This document shows positions 5,519 to 8,974 of a stretch of DNA of 8,974 nt, piece after piece. The stretch spans positions 1 to 8,974 of the forward strand of contig CANBSM010000043.1 in NCBI GenBank assembly GCA_947372155.1. Reading direction: 5' to 3'. Source of the DNA: Burkholderiaceae bacterium. Its GTDB lineage: Bacteria; Pseudomonadota; Gammaproteobacteria; Burkholderiales; Burkholderiaceae. The notes under the pieces were generated by a model, which saw only the letters and a list, made by a program, of their open reading frames with translations, was not told the DNA's origin and ran no database searches. The translations under genes were made by a program, and so were the position numbers. Each line of letters opens with the position of its first letter. Position 1 is the stretch's first letter.

Positions 5519-6451
5519 ATGACGATGCACAACCCTTTCCAGCCCGTTGAGAAAATTAAAACGGAAGTTTTTTCAACCATGCCAGAGAAGTTTCGCAAAA
5601 AATCCCGTACAGGATGGTCCGATCCTAATCGTCAAGGCGCAGAAGTGGAGTGCTTTTTAGAGGGACCTTCATTCGATCGTGAAGGTAATTTGTGGTTTGT
5701 CGATATTCCCTTTGGCCGTATTTTCCGCATTGATACCAAGGGCGAGTGGGAGTTGATTACTCAATATGATGGTTGGCCAAACGGCATGAAGTTTCATAAA
5801 GATGGTCGCGCTTTTATTTGTGACTACAAAGCAGGTTTGTTAGCGCTAGATCCAAAGACTGGAAAAATTGAAACTATCTTGGGATCAATGTATAGCGAAA
5901 ACTTTAAAGGCTTGAACGATCTACACTTTGCTTCGAATGGTGATTTGTATTTCACTGACCAAGGTCAGACTGGCATTGCTGACCCAACTGGCCGCGTATT
6001 TAGACTGCGTGCTAATGGTCAGTTGGATCGTTTGGCGCTGAATGTACCAAGCCCAAACGGTATTACTTTGAACACTCAAGAAAAGCATGTATTTGTTGCG
6101 GCTACTAGATCTCAACAAATCTGGAGATTGCCTTTGATGGCTGATGGCTCTGTTTCCAAAACAGGCGTTGCGATACAGTTAACAGGTGGTGTTGCAGGTC
6201 CAGATGGTATTGAAATGGACTCAGAGAATGGCTTGTTGGTATGCCACCTCGGGATTGGAATCTGGAGATTTGATAACAATATGTTGCCGACCCATTTGAT
6301 CTACTCTGAGAACCCACATCATCATCATTTGGCTAATATGTGTTTTGGTGGAGCGGACGGAAAAGATCTCTACATTACTGAGTCTTTATCTGGCGATATT
6401 CTTAAAGCGCGTCTGCCAGTCGCCGGTAAAAAAATGTTTGGACTGTCTTAA
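5519..6451 (+). CDS. SMP-30/gluconolactonase-family lactonase
   Basis: A 310-residue six-bladed beta-propeller of the SMP-30/gluconolactonase/LRE-like family, metal-dependent enzymes that hydrolyse sugar-acid lactones. The likely metal ligands stand in family positions: E48 (LEGPSF), N180 (SPNGI) and D229 (GPDGI), with N133 (GLNDL) as the substrate/metal-shell asparagine. The E48-to-N133 distance of 85 residues equals that between E18 and N103 of human SMP30. Blade strands such as GNLWFVDIPFGRIFRID (56-72) and GDLYFTDQG (141-149) are regular. There is no signal peptide, so it should be cytoplasmic. An N-terminal extension of about 30 residues precedes the first blade compared with SMP30. HHHH at 267-270 is an odd patch near the last blade. 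Start is the ATG at 5519 with AGGAG eight bases upstream. It is the first gene of a compact operon, and the regulator gene starts one base after its stop. The specific lactone is unknown; with a UxaA/GarD dehydratase nearby, an aldono- or aldarolactone is likely. Confidence 0.92.
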   Translation: MTMHNPFQPVEKIKTEVFSTMPEKFRKKSRTGWSDPNRQGAEVECFLEGPSFDREGNLWFVDIPFGRIFRIDTKGEWELITQYDGWPNGMKFHKDGRAFICDYKAGLLALDPKTGKIETILGSMYSENFKGLNDLHFASNGDLYFTDQGQTGIADPTGRVFRLRANGQLDRLALNVPSPNGITLNTQEKHVFVAATRSQQIWRLPLMADGSVSKTGVAIQLTGGVAGPDGIEMDSENGLLVCHLGIGIWRFDNNMLPTHLIYSENPHHHHLANMCFGGADGKDLYITESLSGDILKARLPVAGKKMFGLS

Positions 6452-6452
6452 A

Positions 6453-7187
6453 TTGAGTGAGCGATCACCGTTATATAAGTCTCTAGCAAAAACGCTTGAG
6501 CAGCGTATTTATAACGGTGATTGGCCCGTGGGATCCGTCTTGCCTGCCGAGGCGGATCTTTGTAGGGATTTTCAGTCTAGTCGGCATACACTGCGGCATG
6601 CATTGCAAATTCTGGAGGCTAATGGCCTTATTTATCGTCATCAAGGTGCGCCTACAAAAGTAGTGTCCAGGCAGCGCTTGCGTCGTTTCACCCAAAGCTA
6701 TAACTCTCCAATTGATATCCTGAGTTATTCACGTGATACCTATCGTCAGAACTTAGTCGAAGAATTTATTGAGCTAGATAAGTCTTTAAGTCAGATTGTG
6801 GGGGCGCCGATTGGATCTTCTTGGTATCACATTGGCGGAATTCGAAAGCGTCAACAGGCAGAGGAGGTCATTGCTTGGACGGATATTTATATATTGCCCC
6901 AGTTTGCTTCGTTGACAAAAGATCCGGAGCATACCCAGGTAATGGTGTACGAGCAGATTGAGGAAAAATATGGCGCCCGTATCGAGAGGGCGGAAGTGGA
7001 TGTGTATGCCTCTCAGGTATCGCCAGAGATTGCAGAAAAACTCCACATCAAGTCTGACACTGCATGTCTCGTCATTATTCGCCGCTATTTTGATGATCAG
7101 GATAAGTTATTTGAAGTGACGGTAACGCATCATCCGGAGAATAAATATGTTTACAGTATGGAATTTAAAGCGAACTCAGAGGCTTAA
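6453..7187 (+). CDS. GntR-family transcriptional regulator, HutC subfamily (UTRA domain)
   Basis: A 244-residue regulator with an N-terminal winged helix-turn-helix (about 5-72) and a C-terminal UTRA effector domain (about 85-238), the HutC architecture. The DNA-binding part reads SPLYKSLAKTLEQRI (5-19), then LPAEADLCRDF (30-40), SSRHTLRHAL (42-51) and LEANGLIYRHQG (54-65); the usual wing GxGTFV is altered to GAPTKV (65-70). UTRA regions usually bind a small acid or sugar and change DNA affinity. I place the start at TTG 6453, giving MSERSPLYKS; the frame stays open upstream into the lactonase, but residues before this do not look like GntR sequence, and no in-frame ATG lies near. TTG 6438 is the only other close candidate. 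A weak GGA lies about ten bases upstream. Only one base separates it from the lactonase stop, so translation is probably coupled and expression low. It most likely represses its own operon through the 5377-5518 region (inference). Confidence 0.9.
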   Translation: MSERSPLYKSLAKTLEQRIYNGDWPVGSVLPAEADLCRDFQSSRHTLRHALQILEANGLIYRHQGAPTKVVSRQRLRRFTQSYNSPIDILSYSRDTYRQNLVEEFIELDKSLSQIVGAPIGSSWYHIGGIRKRQQAEEVIAWTDIYILPQFASLTKDPEHTQVMVYEQIEEKYGARIERAEVDVYASQVSPEIAEKLHIKSDTACLVIIRRYFDDQDKLFEVTVTHHPENKYVYSMEFKANSEA

Positions 7188-7193
7188 ACCACA

Positions 7194-8243
7194 ATGAATT
7201 ATTTATCTATAGCGGATGCCGAGCAATTTATCTCGGGCGCACTTCAAGCAGAGAAAGTTCCTGCAAGTGATGCAAATATCATTGCCAGCCTCATGGTGCA
7301 GTCTGACCTCGTTGGTGCGGATGGACATGGTATTTTTCGCTTGCCCGCCTATTTAAAAAGAATTCGGGCTGGCGGCGTTAATTTGCATCCCAATATTCAT
7401 ATTGAGCGCGAGCAGGGTGCAACCGCGTTGATTAATGGTGACAATGCCTTAGGGCACTTGGTCATGAATAGGGCTGTAGACCTTGCTATCGAAAAAGTGA
7501 AGCAGCACAGCGTATGTTGGATTGGCAGTCACTACGGCAATCATTCAGGCGCCGCTTCGGTGTATGTTCGTAAATTAGCGGAGCAGGGTTATATCGGTAT
7601 TTATATGGCTGTTGGTAATGCAAATCATATGGCTCCATGGGGCGGCATTGATTTATTGTTATCAACCAATCCAATTGCGATTGCGGTGCCAGCAGGCGAT
7701 GGCCCTACAGTGCTTTTGGATATTGCTACTACTGTAGCGGCCTATGGCAAAGTAAAAGTAGCTGCACAAAAGGGAGAGTCCATTCCAAATGACTGGATGA
7801 TTGATCGCCAGGGTAAGCCAATTACAGACCCTAAAAAATCTGCCGAAGGATCTTTATTGCCCATTGGTGGTTATAAGGGTTACGGCTTAGCAGTCATGAT
7901 TGGCTTGCTTGCAGGGGCACTTAACAATGCAGCAGTTGGCAAAGGAACAATCGATTTCAACGCTCATCACGACTTGGTTACAAACACGGGGCAAACGATT
8001 ATTGCAGTCGATCCAAGTGCATTTGGAAACACAGAAGAGTTTATTAACAGAGTAATTGCCTTGGTCAATGACCTCAAAAATTCCTCAACATTGCCTGGCG
8101 TTAAAGAAATTCGTGTGCCAGGTGAAGGCGCAGCAAAAACAATGGCAGAAAGAAGTGAAAGGGGTATCCCCGTCTCGCCCGAGCTGCTAGTGGCATTGAA
8201 TACCTGCGCTCAGGAATGCGGCATCCCTGCTTTAACGTTTTAA
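7194..8243 (+). CDS. Ldh2/malate-lactate dehydrogenase family NAD(P) oxidoreductase
   Basis: A 349-residue oxidoreductase of the Ldh2/MDG2 family, which reduces 2-keto acids or oxidises 2-hydroxy acids with NAD(P) and is unrelated to classical lactate dehydrogenases. Relatives include malate dehydrogenase YlbC/ComC types, ureidoglycolate dehydrogenase, sulfolactate dehydrogenase and 2,3-diketo-L-gulonate reductase (YiaK). Motifs: GADGHGIFRLPAYLKRI (41-57) with the likely catalytic H45, GNHSGAA (115-121), LLSTNPIAIAVP (155-166), LLDIATT (174-180) and GGYKGYGLAVM (225-235). Length is normal and no key motif is lost. Start is ATG 7194, six bases after the regulator's stop; its ribosome site AGAGG (7178-7182) lies in the regulator's last codons, so the two are probably translationally coupled. 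Within this cluster it may reduce a 2-keto acid product or oxidise the imported hydroxy acid; the motifs do not fix the substrate. Confidence 0.93.
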   Translation: MNYLSIADAEQFISGALQAEKVPASDANIIASLMVQSDLVGADGHGIFRLPAYLKRIRAGGVNLHPNIHIEREQGATALINGDNALGHLVMNRAVDLAIEKVKQHSVCWIGSHYGNHSGAASVYVRKLAEQGYIGIYMAVGNANHMAPWGGIDLLLSTNPIAIAVPAGDGPTVLLDIATTVAAYGKVKVAAQKGESIPNDWMIDRQGKPITDPKKSAEGSLLPIGGYKGYGLAVMIGLLAGALNNAAVGKGTIDFNAHHDLVTNTGQTIIAVDPSAFGNTEEFINRVIALVNDLKNSSTLPGVKEIRVPGEGAAKTMAERSERGIPVSPELLVALNTCAQECGIPALTF

Positions 8244-8259
8244 AAAATACTAAATTACT

Positions 8260-8264
8260 GGAGG
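8260..8264 (+). promoter_or_regulatory. Strong ribosome binding site of the right Bug receptor
   Basis: GGAGG, a full-strength Shine-Dalgarno core, lies six bases before ATG 8271 in the 27-bp gap after the Ldh2 gene. It is clearly stronger than the sites of the two preceding genes, suggesting the receptor is made in larger amount than the regulator and enzyme of the same operon. Confidence 0.8.
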
Positions 8265-8270
8265 AGACAT

Positions 8271-8974
8271 ATGTTTAAAAAACTAATAAAAAACATAGTA
8301 ATAAGTGCGGTAGTTGTTCCGGCGGTTGTTCCAGTATTTGCGGGGGCAGCATGGGCTGCCTACCCTGATAAACCCATCAAGATGATGATTGGTTATGCGC
8401 CAGGAAGCTCTACTGATATTGTCGGCAGAATGATTGCCAATGATCTCAGTATTGCTTTAAAGCAGCCCATTATTGTTGAGAATCGCGGCGGCGCAGCAGG
8501 AAGTTTGGCGGCAGATGCGGTTGCAAAAAGTGCCCCTGATGGCTACACCATTTTGTTCGCGCAAAATGGCCTCGCCATTAATGTGGCAGCCAATCCAAAA
8601 CTACCGTTCAATGGCCAAAAAGATTTATTGCCGGTCGTTGGGGTCGCGGCAACTCCTCATATCCTGATTGTGAATAACAATTCACCAGCCAAGAGTGTTG
8701 CGGATTTAATGGCCATGCTTAAAGCCGAGCCAGGTAAATTGAGTTTTGGCTCTTCAGGAATTGGTAATTCCGATCATATGGCTGGCGAATTATTTCTCGC
8801 CACTACTGGATTGCAGGCAATTCATATTCCATACAAGGGTGGCTCACCCGCTGCTACAGACTTAGTGGGCGGGCAGATTGATTTTTATTTTGCAGGCATG
8901 CCAGTAGGCCTCCCTTTATATAAAGGCGATAAGGCAAGGGCATTGGCTGTCACCAGTAAAAATCGTTTCAGTGG
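8271..8974 (+). CDS. Second Bug/TctC-family periplasmic receptor (3' end beyond window)
   Basis: The N-terminal 234 residues of a second Bug/TctC periplasmic receptor; the family is usually near 320, so about 90 are missing at the right edge. This reading frame has no stop before the window ends. The signal peptide runs MFKKLIKNIV then a hydrophobic stretch, with likely cleavage at AWA/A (29/30) or one residue later. Mature motifs: YPDKPIKMMIGYAPGSSTDI (31-50), QPIIVENRGGAAGSLAADAV (65-84), APDGYTILFAQNG (88-100), LSFGSSGIGNSDHMAGELF (157-175) and HIPYKGGSPAATDLVGGQID (185-204). It is clearly not a close duplicate of the receptor at 2292-3254: GYAPGSSTD replaces VPFAAGGPSD in the ligand loop, so the two may prefer different acids. 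The first dozen codons are unusually rich in A and T (CTA, ATA, GTA), which may ease initiation. It is the last visible gene of the lactonase operon; TctA/TctB membrane subunits could follow beyond the edge. Confidence 0.94.
   Translation, partial: MFKKLIKNIVISAVVVPAVVPVFAGAAWAAYPDKPIKMMIGYAPGSSTDIVGRMIANDLSIALKQPIIVENRGGAAGSLAADAVAKSAPDGYTILFAQNGLAINVAANPKLPFNGQKDLLPVVGVAATPHILIVNNNSPAKSVADLMAMLKAEPGKLSFGSSGIGNSDHMAGELFLATTGLQAIHIPYKGGSPAATDLVGGQIDFYFAGMPVGLPLYKGDKARALAVTSKNRFS

Noticed and set aside
6317..6328. CATCATCATCAT-like run in the lactonase as a microsatellite
   Set aside because: It encodes only four histidines in an otherwise normal propeller; too short to be a repeat locus.
6345..6452. 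Longer regulator starting at 6345
   Set aside because: The extra 36 residues are an out-of-frame reading of the lactonase 3' end and do not resemble a GntR N-terminus.
1..8974. Mobile element, prophage, toxin-antitoxin, defence system or CRISPR array
   Set aside because: No transposase, integrase, terminal repeats or spaced direct repeats were found; all substantial coding regions are metabolic, transport, regulatory or chaperone genes.

Overview
The window looks like part of a chromosomal catabolic island from a betaproteobacterium, most likely order Burkholderiales. The grounds are two TctC/Bug-type periplasmic solute receptors (a family greatly expanded in that order), the mix of acid-sugar enzymes, and a GC content that looks mid-40s percent by eye. 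A low-GC member such as Polynucleobacter would fit, but this is inference without a database search. I see no mobile element, CRISPR array, tRNA or rRNA gene.

Layout, left to right. At 1-656 (minus, cut by the window edge) is a DnaJ/CbpA-type co-chaperone, probably the housekeeping border of the island. At 718-2265 and 2292-3254 (both minus, 26 bp apart) lie a UxaA/GarD-family hydroxy-acid dehydratase and a Bug receptor, read as a receptor-dehydratase unit. A 54-bp divergent gap separates them from an enolase-superfamily enzyme of the muconate-lactonizing subgroup (3309-4454, plus). Its 3' end overlaps by 14 bp the 3' end of a short 3-hydroxyacyl-CoA-dehydrogenase-like NAD enzyme (4441-5376, minus). 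A 142-bp divergent control region (5377-5518) then leads into a tightly packed plus-strand operon: SMP-30-family lactonase (5519-6451), HutC-type GntR regulator starting at a TTG codon one base after the lactonase stop (6453-7187), Ldh2-family NAD(P) dehydrogenase (7194-8243), and a second Bug receptor (8271 to the right edge, incomplete).

How the parts may work together (inference): the receptors bind an organic or sugar acid in the periplasm. The dehydrogenases interconvert hydroxy and keto groups, the SMP-30 protein opens a lactone, the UxaA/GarD protein dehydrates an aldonate or aldarate to a 2-keto-3-deoxy acid, and the enolase-superfamily protein does a proton-abstraction step (epimerisation, dehydration or cycloisomerisation). 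The HutC-type regulator probably senses a pathway acid through its UTRA domain and controls the 5377-5518 region, which carries oppositely oriented copies of a TATACGG(T/A)TAAGT motif. No aldolase, kinase or membrane transport subunit (TctA/TctB) is in view, so the pathway is incomplete here and its substrate cannot be named from the sequence.

No stretch longer than 300 bases lacks a gene. The non-coding gaps are 657-717, 2266-2291, 3255-3308, 5377-5518, 6452, 7188-7193 and 8244-8270.
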